In this document: piece by piece, positions 17,661-25,587 of the stretch
How the letters are laid out: every line of letters begins with the position of its first letter
How positions within the stretch are numbered: the stretch's first letter is position 1
From: JAWLBM01 sp041687675
Lineage (GTDB): Bacteria; Pseudomonadota; Alphaproteobacteria; Rhizobiales; Pleomorphomonadaceae
Assembly (NCBI GenBank): GCA_041687675.1
Contig: JAWLBM010000052.1
Location: 1 to 31,975, forward strand
Length of the DNA: 31,975 bases
Direction: 5' to 3'
The notes under the pieces: model-generated
What the model saw: only the letters and a program-made list of their open reading frames with translations
Told to the model about the DNA's origin: nothing
Databases searched by the model: none
Position numbers and translations under genes: made by a program

Positions 17661-18857
17661 ATGGCCAAGTTCCTGACCCTCGACGACGCCGACGTCGCCG
17701 GCAAGCGCGTGCTGGTCCGCGTCGACCTCAACGTGCCGATGGAAGACGGGCGCGTGACCGACGCCACCCGCATCGAGCGCATCGTGCCCACCATCCGCGA
17801 CCTTTCCGACCGGGGCGCCAAGGTGGTGCTGCTCGCCCATTTCGGGCGTCCGAAGGGCGAGCGGCGGCCCGAGGACAGCCTGAAGCCGGTGGTGGAGCCG
17901 CTGGCCCACGCGGTGGGGCGGCCGGTCGCCTTCGCCGAGGACTGCGTTGGCGAGACCGCCGAGGCGGCGGTCGGCGCGCTGGCGAACGGCGAGATCCTGC
18001 TCCTCGAGAACACCCGCTACCACAAGGGCGAGGAGAAGAACGACCCGGCCCTGGTCGAGCGGATGGCGGCGCTGGGCGACCTCTACGTCAACGACGCCTT
18101 CTCCGCCGCCCACCGGGCACACGCCTCCACCGAGGGGCTCGCCCACCGGCTGCCGGCCTATGCCGGCCGCACCATGGAGGCCGAGCTCAACGCGCTCGAG
18201 ACGGCGCTCGGCACGCCGAAGCGGCCGGTGGCGGCGATCGTCGGCGGCGCCAAGGTGTCCACCAAGATCGACCTCCTGGAGAACCTCGTCGCCAGGGTCG
18301 ACATCCTCGTCATCGGCGGCGGCATGGCCAATACCTTCCTCGCCGCCAGGGGGGTCGACGTCGGCCGCTCGCTCTGCGAGCACGACCTCGCCGACACCGT
18401 CCGGAGGATCCTGGACAAGGCCGCCTCGGCCGGCTGCGAGATCGTGCTGCCCGAGGACGCCGTCATCGCCCGCGAGTTCAAGGCGGGCGCGGCCTCCGAG
18501 ACGGTGGCGGTGGGCGCCGTCCCCGCCGACGCGATGATCCTCGACGTCGGCCCGCGCTCCGTCGAGACGGTGATCGGGCGCATCGACAAGGCCGCGACGC
18601 TGCTCTGGAACGGCCCGCTCGGCGCCTTCGAGATCCAGCCCTTCGACGCCGCGACCCTCGCCGCCGCCCGCCACGCGGCGGCGCGGACGAAGGCCGGGGC
18701 GCTGCTCTCGGTGGCCGGCGGCGGCGACACGGTGGCGGCGCTGAACCATGCCGGCGTCGCCGGCGACTTCACCTATGCGTCCACCGCCGGCGGCGCCTTC
18801 CTCGAGTGGCTCGAGGGCAAGGAACTCCCCGGGGTGAAGGCGCTGATGCGGGGTTGA
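17661..18857 (+). CDS. pgk: Phosphoglycerate kinase
   Basis: The enzyme transfers phosphate between 1,3-bisphosphoglycerate and ADP. The 398-residue protein has the N-terminal substrate domain with RVLVRVDLNVPMEDG, HFGRPKGERRPEDSL, LLLENTRYHKGEEKNDP and NDAFSAAHRAHAST, and the nucleotide domain with VGGAKVSTKI, VIGGGMANTFL, LWNGPLGAFE and AGGGDTVAAL. The start 17661 (MAKFLTLDD) has GGGAG 7 bases upstream; the frame is open upstream to 17547, but that part spans the hairpin and is low-complexity. Third gene of the tkt-gap-pgk series. No aldolase gene follows, unlike many relatives. Confidence 0.97.
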   Translation: MAKFLTLDDADVAGKRVLVRVDLNVPMEDGRVTDATRIERIVPTIRDLSDRGAKVVLLAHFGRPKGERRPEDSLKPVVEPLAHAVGRPVAFAEDCVGETAEAAVGALANGEILLLENTRYHKGEEKNDPALVERMAALGDLYVNDAFSAAHRAHASTEGLAHRLPAYAGRTMEAELNALETALGTPKRPVAAIVGGAKVSTKIDLLENLVARVDILVIGGGMANTFLAARGVDVGRSLCEHDLADTVRRILDKAASAGCEIVLPEDAVIAREFKAGAASETVAVGAVPADAMILDVGPRSVETVIGRIDKAATLLWNGPLGAFEIQPFDAATLAAARHAAARTKAGALLSVAGGGDTVAALNHAGVAGDFTYASTAGGAFLEWLEGKELPGVKALMRG

Positions 18858-18896
18858 CGCCCCGCCCGCCGCGCCGCCATCGTCCGACGGCACCAA

Positions 18897-18920
18897 GGCC
18901 CGCGGCCCCGCCCGCGGGCT
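18897..18920 (+). terminator. Weak hairpin after pgk
   Basis: GCCCGCGG (18898-18905) pairs perfectly with CCGCGGGC (18912-18919) around a 6-base loop, with only TTCGCCGTTT after it. A partial terminator or attenuator between pgk and the ThiE-like gene is possible. Confidence 0.35.
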
Positions 18921-18978
18921 TCGCCGTTTCGCCGCATTCCCGTCGCATCCCTCCCGCGACGAACCCGGAGCCCAGCCC

Positions 18979-19626
18979 TTGCGCGCCCGCCTCTACCTGG
19001 TCACCCCCAAGTCGATCGACCTCGCCGCCTTCGCCCCCGCCCTTCAGGCGGCGCTCGGCGGCGGCGACGTCGCCTCCGTGCTGATCGCGCCGGAGGTGTC
19101 GGCGGAGGCGCACCTGCAGCGGATCGCCGAGGCGCTGGTGCCGACGATCCAGGCCGCCGGGGCGGCCGCCCTGGTGCCGGACGACAGTCGCGCGATGGGC
19201 CGCTCCAAGGCGGACGGGATCCACGTCACCGGCGGGACCGCCGCCGTGGCCGAGGCCTTCGAGCGGCTGCAGGGCCGGGCCATCCTCGGCGCCGGCGAGA
19301 TCCGGAGCCGGCACGAGGCGATGGAGGCTGCGGAGGCGGGGGCGGACTACGTCTTCTTCGGCCTCCTCGCCCGTCCCGACGACGAGGACGTCCACCCGAA
19401 GACGCTCGACTTCGGCGCCTGGTGGGCCGACTTGATGGAGCCGCCCTGCGTTCTGCTGGCCGGGCGGACGCTCGCTTCGGTCGAGGCCTGCGCCCGGGTC
19501 GGGGCCGACTTCGTCGCGGTGCGCGACTTCGTGTGGGATCATCCGGACGGCCCCGCCGCCGCCGTGCGCGAGGCCAACGCGGTGCTCGACCGCGTCGCCG
19601 GGGCGCCGGGCGAGAGGGAGGCATGA
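18979..19626 (+). CDS. Thiamine-phosphate-synthase-like (ThiE/TenI fold) protein, diverged
   Basis: A 215-residue TIM-barrel protein with the outline of ThiE/TenI: RLYLVTPKS at the N-terminus, ADGIHVTGG (78-86) where ThiE has DGVHLGQ, and RSRHEAMEAAEAGADYVFFG (109-128) matching the S-x-H-E...GADYVG region. The glycine-rich phosphate loop near the C-terminus (normally ...GGI) reads CVLLAGRTLASVEACARVGADFVAV, so key ligands look weakened. It may be a TenI-like paralogue and not an active ThiE. TTG 18979 is taken as start because GGAG stands 8 bases before it. No thiC/thiG neighbours and no TPP riboswitch are visible. The stop overlaps the next gene as ATGA. Confidence 0.75.
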   Translation: MRARLYLVTPKSIDLAAFAPALQAALGGGDVASVLIAPEVSAEAHLQRIAEALVPTIQAAGAAALVPDDSRAMGRSKADGIHVTGGTAAVAEAFERLQGRAILGAGEIRSRHEAMEAAEAGADYVFFGLLARPDDEDVHPKTLDFGAWWADLMEPPCVLLAGRTLASVEACARVGADFVAVRDFVWDHPDGPAAAVREANAVLDRVAGAPGEREA

Positions 19627-20810
19627 GCGGGCGCTCGCGCGCGCTGGTCGCCGTGCTCGCGGCGGCGCTGGGCCTTGCCGCCGCCACGGCCGCGCGGGGA
19701 CAGGCGGAGACCGCGCCGCCCGAAGACCCCATCGGAGACCTCCTGCAGAGCGTGCCCGGCGCGCTGGACGCGCCCGCGGCACCGTTTCCGCCGGACGCGC
19801 CGAGCCTCGCCCCGCCGGCCGCGCCGGACGCCGGCGCCGCGACGCCCGACCGGCTGGTGACCCCGCAGGGCGACAGCATCACCGTCGACGCCGAGCCGGA
19901 CCCCTCCGCCGAGCCCTTCCTTCCGCCGCCGGTCCTGCCGGAGTCACCACGGGCGCAGATCGCGGAGGTGCCGTCCTCCGATACGGTCGACTACGCCTAC
20001 GGGGCCTTCCAGCGCGGTTTCTACCTCACCGCCATGGCGATCGCGCTGAAGCGGGCGGAGGCGGGCGAGGCGGCGGCGCAGACGCTGGTCGGCTACCTCT
20101 TCGCTAACGGCCTCGGCGTGCCCCAGGACCACGCGGCGGCCGCGGCCTGGTACGGCCTGGCCGCCGGGGCGGGCGACGCGGCGGCGATGGTCGAGCTCGC
20201 CAATCTCCACGCCCTCGGCGTCGGCGTGCCGCGCGACGAGGGCCGCGCGCGCGAGCTGCTCGAACGTGCGCTCGCCGCCGGCCGCCCCGAGGCCGCCTAC
20301 TGGCTCGGCCTCATCCATCTCGACCCGGGCAGCGGCTTCACCGACCGGGCGCGGGCCGCCAGCGAATTCCGCATCGCGGCCGAGGCCGGCAACGTCGATG
20401 CCCAGTACGCCCTCGCGGCGATGCTGCTGGAGGGCGGCGGCGTCGCCGCCGATCCGATCGAGGCCGCCCGCTGGATGGGCGAGGCCGCCCGCGGCGGCCA
20501 TGTCGGCGCCCAGGTCGAGTACGCCATCATTCTGTTCAACGGCAGCGGCGTCGCCAAGGACGAGCGCCGCGCCGCCGCCTGGTTCGAAATGGCTGCGCGC
20601 GCCGGCAACCCGGTCGCCCAGAACCGGCTCGCCCGCCTCTACGCCACCGGCTTCGGCGTGCCGCTGGACCTCGGGGAGGCGGCGAAGTGGCACTTCCGCG
20701 CCCGCGCCGCCGGCGTGTCCGACCTCTTCCTGGACGGGGTGGTGGAGCGCATGCCCGAGGCGGACCGCGACGCCGCCTCGGCCGGCGCGGCCGACCCCGC
20801 GGCGCCGTGA
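19623..20810 (+). CDS. Secreted Sel1-repeat (SLR) protein
   Basis: A 395-residue exported protein. Residues 1-27 form a signal peptide (ALVAVLAAALGLAAATAARG), then comes a Pro/Ala/Asp-rich low-complexity region (about 28-115). At least five Sel1-like repeats follow (about 120-370): AQTLVGYLFANGLGVPQD, AMVELANLHALGVGVPRDEG, AAYWLGLIHLDPG, AQYALAAMLLEGGGVAADP, AQVEYAIILFNGSGVAKDE and AQNRLARLYATGFGVPLD. Such proteins act as periplasmic scaffolds for protein-protein contacts. The ATG overlaps the stop of the ThiE-like gene, so the two are translationally coupled, although no functional connection is obvious. Partner unknown. Confidence 0.88.
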   Translation: MSGRSRALVAVLAAALGLAAATAARGQAETAPPEDPIGDLLQSVPGALDAPAAPFPPDAPSLAPPAAPDAGAATPDRLVTPQGDSITVDAEPDPSAEPFLPPPVLPESPRAQIAEVPSSDTVDYAYGAFQRGFYLTAMAIALKRAEAGEAAAQTLVGYLFANGLGVPQDHAAAAAWYGLAAGAGDAAAMVELANLHALGVGVPRDEGRARELLERALAAGRPEAAYWLGLIHLDPGSGFTDRARAASEFRIAAEAGNVDAQYALAAMLLEGGGVAADPIEAARWMGEAARGGHVGAQVEYAIILFNGSGVAKDERRAAAWFEMAARAGNPVAQNRLARLYATGFGVPLDLGEAAKWHFRARAAGVSDLFLDGVVERMPEADRDAASAGAADPAAP

Positions 20811-20905
20811 ACGCGCCTTTCCGCTTGCGGCGCCGTCCTTTTCGTGGTGCCTAGCGGCACCCGGCGAACCCCTTCCTCCGACAGAGACATCCAAGGCCCA
20901 GAACG

Positions 20906-21700
20906 ATGGCACGATCCGCCCTCCTCAACGTCATGGTCCAGGCCGTCCGCAAGGCGGGCCGCGGCCTTGCGCGCGACTTCGGCGAGGTGGAGAACCTGCA
21001 GGTCTCGATGAAGGGCCCCGGCGACTTCGTCTCGGCCGCCGACAGGCGCGCCGAGCAGGTGCTCTTCGAGGAGCTGTCGCGCGTGCGCCCGGGCTTCGGC
21101 TTCCTGATGGAGGAGCGCGGCGAGGTGGCCGGCGACGACTCCGCCCACCGCTGGCTCGTCGATCCGCTGGACGGCACCACGAACTTCCTGCACGGCATCC
21201 CGATCTTCGCGATCTCGGTGGCGCTGGAACGGAACGGACAGGTGATCGCGGGGGTCGTCTACAACCCGGTCACCGACGAGCTCTACACCGCCGAGAAGGG
21301 CGCCGGCGCCTTCTCCAGCGACCGGCGACTGCGCGTCGCCGCGCGGCGGGAGATCGTCGACGCGGTGATCGGCACCGGCATCCCGCACCTCGGCCGCCCC
21401 AACCACCAGGGCTACATGGACGAGCTGCGCCAGGTGATGGCCAACTGCTCGGGCGTCCGCCGGCTCGGCTGCGCGGCGCTCGACCTTGCCTATGTGGCGG
21501 CGGGCCGCTTCGACGGTTTCTGGGAAAAGGGGCTCAACCCCTGGGACGTCGGCGCCGGCATGCTGATGATCCGCGAGGCGGGCGGCTTCGTCACCGACGC
21601 CTCCGGCAAGGACCGGGTCTTCGAGGCGAAGGAGATCGTCGCCGGCAACGAGCACATCCATCGCCAGCTGCTGGCGACGCTGGAGAAGGCGCGCGGCTGA
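20906..21700 (+). CDS. Inositol monophosphatase family protein (SuhB-like)
   Basis: A 264-residue metal-dependent phosphatase of the IMPase/SuhB family, acting on inositol phosphates or related sugar phosphates; some members instead act as transcription factors (SuhB). Motifs present: MEERGE (E69, E70), WLVDPLDGTTNFLHG (D86, D89, T91) and the C-terminal metal ligand in NPWDVGAGMLMIREAGG. SALLNVMVQAVRKAGRGL at the N-terminus is typical of the alphaproteobacterial group. It lies 95 bases after the Sel1 gene. The exact substrate cannot be read from the sequence. Confidence 0.93.
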   Translation: MARSALLNVMVQAVRKAGRGLARDFGEVENLQVSMKGPGDFVSAADRRAEQVLFEELSRVRPGFGFLMEERGEVAGDDSAHRWLVDPLDGTTNFLHGIPIFAISVALERNGQVIAGVVYNPVTDELYTAEKGAGAFSSDRRLRVAARREIVDAVIGTGIPHLGRPNHQGYMDELRQVMANCSGVRRLGCAALDLAYVAAGRFDGFWEKGLNPWDVGAGMLMIREAGGFVTDASGKDRVFEAKEIVAGNEHIHRQLLATLEKARG

Positions 21701-21729
21701 CCGGCCGCGGTGGCGCGTGTTCCCGGGGG

Positions 21730-21757
21730 ATGGTGCGCCATCGCCATTTTTCTTTTG
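21730..21757 (+). terminator. Candidate terminator after the IMPase-family gene
   Basis: A short GATGG-TGCG-CCATC stem (21730-21743) is followed by GCC and a T-rich run ATTTTTCTTTT. The stem is short but the T-run is the best in this gap. Confidence 0.5.
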
Positions 21758-21813
21758 CCGCAAATCGCGTTTAATCCCGAACGGCTGACACGCGGCGACG
21801 ACGACGGGGCGAC

Positions 21814-22812
21814 ATGGCGAGCGACTTCGACGGTACCAAGCTTTCAAGTCCACAGGTCTTCCTGTGGCGCATGGTCGTCTTCCTGGTCATCGTCGCCTTC
21901 CTGGCGCTGCTGCTTTTCAACCAGATCGAGACGGCCTTCCTCGCCAACCCGGGCCTCAACGGCCTGATCCTGGCCGTCGGGCTGGTCGGCATCATCCTCA
22001 TCTTCCGCCAGGTAATCCGCCTCTTCGGCGAGGTCCGCTGGGTCAACAACTACCGCTATGGCGAGCCCGGCCTCGAGGTGATGAAGCAGCCCGTCCTGCT
22101 CGGGCCGATGGCGACGCTGCTCGGCGACCGGCTCGGCCGCAGCGCCATCTCCACCTCGGCGATGCGCTCGCTGCTCGATTCGATCGCGACCCGCCTCGAC
22201 GAGGCCCGCGACATCAGCCGCTACATGACGGGCCTGCTGGTTTTCCTCGGCCTGCTCGGCACCTTCTACGGCCTCATCACGACGGTGACCGCGGTGGGGG
22301 CCACCATCCAGACGCTGGACGTCGGCTCCGGGGCGGCCGGGGTGATTTTCGAGGACCTGAAGGCGGGGCTCCAGGCGCCGCTGTCGGGCATGGGAACCGC
22401 CTTTTCCTCGTCGCTGTTCGGTCTCGCCGGCTCGCTCGTGCTCGGTTTCCTGGACCTGCAGGCGGGGCAGGCGCAGAACCGCTTCTACCGCGACCTGGAG
22501 GACTGGCTGTCGACCCAGGCCGAGCTCGACGCCACCGGCGGTCCGCTCGACGTCTCGGGCGCCGGCGGCGAGGAACTGCGCCTCGCCGTCGACCGGCTCG
22601 CCCGCATGGTGCAGGACGGCGGGGCGGGCGGCGGCCGCTCGCAGAGCCAGGCCCTCGCCAACCTCGCCGAGGGCATTCAGGGGCTGGTCCAGCACATGCG
22701 CGCCGAGCAGCAGATGATCCGCTCCTGGGCCGAGGCCCAGGGCGAGCAGCAGAAAGAGATCCGGCGTCTCCTCGAACTCCTGACCGGAGCCGTCGACCGG
22801 ACGAAGGATTGA
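21814..22812 (+). CDS. MotA/TolQ/ExbB-like proton-channel family membrane protein
   Basis: A 332-residue inner-membrane protein. Predicted helices lie at about 16-38 (FLWRMVVFLVIVAFLALLLF), 48-70 (LNGLILAVGLVGIILIF), 139-162 (TGLLVFLGLLGTFYGLITTV) and 195-215 (FSSSLFGLAGSLVLGFLDL). The last pair has the MotA/ExbB channel pattern (LGLLGTFYGLI...; SGMGTAFSSSLFGLAGSL). A cytoplasmic C-terminal tail (220-332) is Gln/Glu-rich and probably coiled. It is 4 bases before a MotB/OmpA-like gene, so the two form a stator-type complex. It is distinct from tolQ at 2775 and not in a flagellar cluster. Its physiological role is not assignable from the sequence. Confidence 0.85.
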   Translation: MASDFDGTKLSSPQVFLWRMVVFLVIVAFLALLLFNQIETAFLANPGLNGLILAVGLVGIILIFRQVIRLFGEVRWVNNYRYGEPGLEVMKQPVLLGPMATLLGDRLGRSAISTSAMRSLLDSIATRLDEARDISRYMTGLLVFLGLLGTFYGLITTVTAVGATIQTLDVGSGAAGVIFEDLKAGLQAPLSGMGTAFSSSLFGLAGSLVLGFLDLQAGQAQNRFYRDLEDWLSTQAELDATGGPLDVSGAGGEELRLAVDRLARMVQDGGAGGGRSQSQALANLAEGIQGLVQHMRAEQQMIRSWAEAQGEQQKEIRRLLELLTGAVDRTKD

Positions 22813-22816
22813 CTTG

Positions 22817-23845
22817 ATGGCGCTGTCCAGACGGCGTTTCTCGACGCAGCAGGACTACTGGCCCGCCTTCGTGGACGTGCTCACCACCCTGGTGCTGTCC
22901 ATCATCTTCCTGCTGTCCGTGTTCATGCTGGCCCAGTTCTTCCTGAGCCAGCAGATCACCGACCGGGACACCGTGCTCAATCGGCTCAACACCCAGATCG
23001 CCGAGCTGACCGAACTCCTGGCGCTGGAGCGCGCCCAGAGCCGCGACCTCCAGGACAACGTGTCGCTGCTGCAGACCAGCCTCGCCGACGCCGAGGCCGC
23101 GCGCAACCAGCTGCAGGCGCTGATGGACGTCCAGGGCGAGGCGGCGAGCGACGCCGGCTCGCAGGTCTCCGCGCTCACCTCCGAGCTTTCCGACGAGCGC
23201 CGCGTCAGCCAGCGGGCCATGGCGCAGGTGGAGCTCCTCAACCAGCAGATTGCGGCGCTTCGCCGGCAGATCGCCGCGCTCGAGGATGCGCTCGACGCCT
23301 CCGAAAGCCGCGACCGGGAGAGCCAGACGAAGATCGCCGACCTCGGCCGCCGGCTCAACGTGGCGCTGGCGCAGCGGGTGCAGGAACTCGCCCGCTACCG
23401 CTCCGACTTCTTCGGCCGCCTGCGCGAGATCCTCTCCCAGCGCTCCGACATCCGCGTGGTCGGCGACCGCTTCGTGTTCCAGTCCGAGGTGCTGTTCAAC
23501 TCGGGCCAGGCGGAGATCAACGAGGCCGGGCAGACCGAACTCGACAAGCTCGCCACCGCGCTCAACGAACTCGAGGCGCAGATTCCCGAGGAGATCGCCT
23601 GGGTGCTGCGGGTGGACGGCCACACCGACGCCCGTCCGCTCTCCGGCACCGGCCGCTTCCGCGACAACTGGGAGCTCTCCTCCGCGCGCGCCATCTCCGT
23701 GGTCAAGTCCCTGATCGACCGGGGCGTCTCCCCCGAGCACCTGGTCGCCGCCGGCTTCGGCGAGTTCCAGCCGCTGGAGCCCGGCGACAGCGACGAGGCC
23801 TACGCCCGCAACCGCCGCATCGAGCTGAAGCTCACCGAGCGCTGA
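22817..23845 (+). CDS. MotB-like OmpA-domain peptidoglycan-binding protein
   Basis: A 342-residue partner of the preceding channel protein. One N-terminal membrane helix (about 16-45) carries the Asp expected of stator proteins (D20 in YWPAFVDVLTTLVLS). A long periplasmic coiled coil follows (about 48-200; LNTQIAELTELLALERAQSRD, QIAALRRQIAALEDAL). The OmpA/MotB peptidoglycan-binding domain (about 220-342) has FQSEVLFNSGQAEI, VDGHTDARPLSG, NWELSSARAISVV, GFGEFQP and NRRIELKL. ATG 22817 has AAGGA 8 bases upstream; a TTG three bases earlier is less likely. The coiled coil is much longer than in flagellar MotB. Together the pair looks like an ion-driven, wall-anchored motor of unknown target. Confidence 0.87.
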   Translation: MALSRRRFSTQQDYWPAFVDVLTTLVLSIIFLLSVFMLAQFFLSQQITDRDTVLNRLNTQIAELTELLALERAQSRDLQDNVSLLQTSLADAEAARNQLQALMDVQGEAASDAGSQVSALTSELSDERRVSQRAMAQVELLNQQIAALRRQIAALEDALDASESRDRESQTKIADLGRRLNVALAQRVQELARYRSDFFGRLREILSQRSDIRVVGDRFVFQSEVLFNSGQAEINEAGQTELDKLATALNELEAQIPEEIAWVLRVDGHTDARPLSGTGRFRDNWELSSARAISVVKSLIDRGVSPEHLVAAGFGEFQPLEPGDSDEAYARNRRIELKLTER

Positions 23846-23959
23846 GCCGCCTGTTACGTTTCGCCATAGAATTTGAAGCCGTTCGCCGGCTGGATCGGGT
23901 AAACCAACTCTCAATCCCGCGGCGGGACACTTGCGCAATCGAACCGGACGACGAGCGCC

Positions 23960-25303
23960 ATGGCACGATCCTACTTCGGCACCGACGGCATCCGCGGCAC
24001 CGCCAACAGCTGGCCGATCACCCCGGAGATCGCCCTCAAGGTGGGCATGGCCGCGGGCCTCGCCTTCCGCCGGGGCGGCCACCGGCACCGGGTGGTGATC
24101 GGCAAGGACACCCGCCTGTCCGGCTACATGATCGAGCCGGCGCTGACCGCCGGCTTCACCGCCGTGGGCGTCGACGTGATTCTCTCCGGCCCGGTGCCGA
24201 CGCCGGCGATCGCCATGCTGACGCGCAGCCTCAGGGCCGACCTCGGCGTGATGATCTCCGCCTCGCACAATCCCTTCGCCGACAACGGCATCAAGCTGTT
24301 CGGGCCGGACGGCTACAAGCTCTCCGACGAAGTGGAGGCGGAGATCGAAGCGCTGCTCGAGTCCGACCTCGGCGCCCGCCTCGCCGCGCCGGGCGACCTC
24401 GGCCGCGCCAAGCGGCTCGACGGCGTGCGCGACCGATACGTGGAATACGCCAAGCGGACGCTGCCGCGGTCGCTCTCCCTCGAGGGGCTGCGGGTGGTGA
24501 TCGACTGCGCCAACGGCGCCGCCTACCGGGTTGCGCCCGAGGCCCTCTGGGAACTCGGCGCCGACGTGGTGTCGCTGGGGGTCGAGCCGAACGGCCTCAA
24601 CATCAACCGCGACTGCGGCTCGACCAGCCTCGGCGCGGTGATCGCCAAGGTGCACGAGGTCAGGGCCGACATCGGCATCGCCCTCGACGGCGACGCCGAC
24701 CGGGTGATCATCATCGACGAAAAGGGCCGGGTGGTCGACGGCGACCAGCTGATGGCGGTGGTGGCGCACTCCTTCCTGGAGGACGACCGGCTGTCCCGCC
24801 CCGGCGTCGTCGCCACCGTCATGTCCAACCTCGGGCTCGAACGCTTCCTTGCCGGCCACGGCCTCGAACTCAAGCGCACCAGGGTGGGCGACCGCTATGT
24901 GGTCGAGGCCATGCGGGCGGAGGGCTACAACGTCGGCGGCGAGCAGTCCGGCCACATCGTGCTGTCGGACTACTCCACCACCGGGGACGGCCTCGTCGCC
25001 GCCCTGCAGGTGATGGCGGTGGTGCAGAAGCACGGCCGCCCGGTCAGCGAGGTCTGCCACCGCTTCGACCCCGTGCCGCAGATCCTGCGCAACGTGCGCA
25101 CCTCCGGCGGCAGGCCGCTCGAGGTGGACGCGGTGCGCAGCGCCATCGAGGCCGCGACCGCGCGCCTCGGCGAAACCGGCCGCGTCCTCGTCCGGCCGTC
25201 GGGCACCGAGCCGCTGATCCGGGTGATGGGGGAGGGCGACGACGCCGACCTCGTCCGGGCGGTGGTCGAGGACATCGTCGGCGCCATCTCCCGCGCCGCC
25301 TGA
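23960..25303 (+). CDS. glmM: Phosphoglucosamine mutase
   Basis: The enzyme interconverts glucosamine 6-phosphate and glucosamine 1-phosphate, on the way to UDP-GlcNAc for peptidoglycan and LPS. The 447-residue protein has the family start RSYFGTDGIRGTAN and the phosphoserine loop MISASHNPFADNGIK (active Ser102). The metal loop ALDGDADRVIIID, the sugar loop VGGEQSGHIVLSDYSTTGDG and the phosphate-binding RPSGTEPLIRVMGEG complete it. Length is normal. It lies 114 bases after the OmpA-domain gene. In many Rhizobiales glmM follows ftsH; that linkage is absent here. Confidence 0.98.
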   Translation: MARSYFGTDGIRGTANSWPITPEIALKVGMAAGLAFRRGGHRHRVVIGKDTRLSGYMIEPALTAGFTAVGVDVILSGPVPTPAIAMLTRSLRADLGVMISASHNPFADNGIKLFGPDGYKLSDEVEAEIEALLESDLGARLAAPGDLGRAKRLDGVRDRYVEYAKRTLPRSLSLEGLRVVIDCANGAAYRVAPEALWELGADVVSLGVEPNGLNINRDCGSTSLGAVIAKVHEVRADIGIALDGDADRVIIIDEKGRVVDGDQLMAVVAHSFLEDDRLSRPGVVATVMSNLGLERFLAGHGLELKRTRVGDRYVVEAMRAEGYNVGGEQSGHIVLSDYSTTGDGLVAALQVMAVVQKHGRPVSEVCHRFDPVPQILRNVRTSGGRPLEVDAVRSAIEAATARLGETGRVLVRPSGTEPLIRVMGEGDDADLVRAVVEDIVGAISRAA

Positions 25304-25307
25304 CGGC

Positions 25308-25335
25308 GCCGGGGCGCCTGCGCCCGGCCTTTCTC
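25308..25335 (+). terminator. Candidate terminator after glmM
   Basis: GCCGGG (25308-25313) and CCCGGC (25323-25328) form a stem 4 bases after the glmM stop, followed by CTTTCTCC. The T-run is weak. Confidence 0.4.
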
Positions 25336-25494
25336 CGATGTTTCCGATTGAGGCGGCCGTCGCCCCCCTTGCGCCGGAACCTGCCGGCGACCCGCGTCCG
25401 CCGGGTGGATGACGCGCCCGGCGCGCAGCGGCCGCGCGACGGCACGAAACCGGCCGTCCCCCTCGTTCCGTCACACATGCAAGTTCATCTTGTA

Positions 25495-25511
25495 GTTAAG
25501 CCATGCTTAAC
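25495..25511. promoter_or_regulatory. Perfect CtrA-type palindrome before the barrel gene
   Basis: GTTAAGC-CAT-GCTTAAC is a perfect 17-base palindrome that also contains the exact CtrA consensus TTAA-N7-TTAA (25496-25510). Another TTAAGG follows at 25521. It lies about 77 bases before the outer-membrane gene at 25588. CtrA is the essential cell-cycle regulator of alphaproteobacteria and is known to affect Omp25 in Brucella. The rest of 25304-25587 shows no other signal I can name. Confidence 0.6.
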
Positions 25512-25587
25512 CCTTCGCCGTTAAGGTTACCGCCGAGCTAATCCGGTCGGCCAGCGCGGGACGGCCGAATCAGAAGGGATCACCAGC

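Noticed and set aside
18900..18978. TPP riboswitch before the ThiE-like gene
   Set aside because: The gap is short and lacks the conserved CTGAGA and thi-box elements.
21814..23845. Zorya-type phage defence
   Set aside because: Only a ZorAB-like motor pair is present; neighbours are IMPase and glmM, with no ZorC, ZorD or ZorE candidate.
22277..25474. 1065-residue antisense open frame across the stator genes and glmM
   Set aside because: Rich in His/Asp/Arg with no domain; the plus strand encodes well-conserved proteins over the same span.
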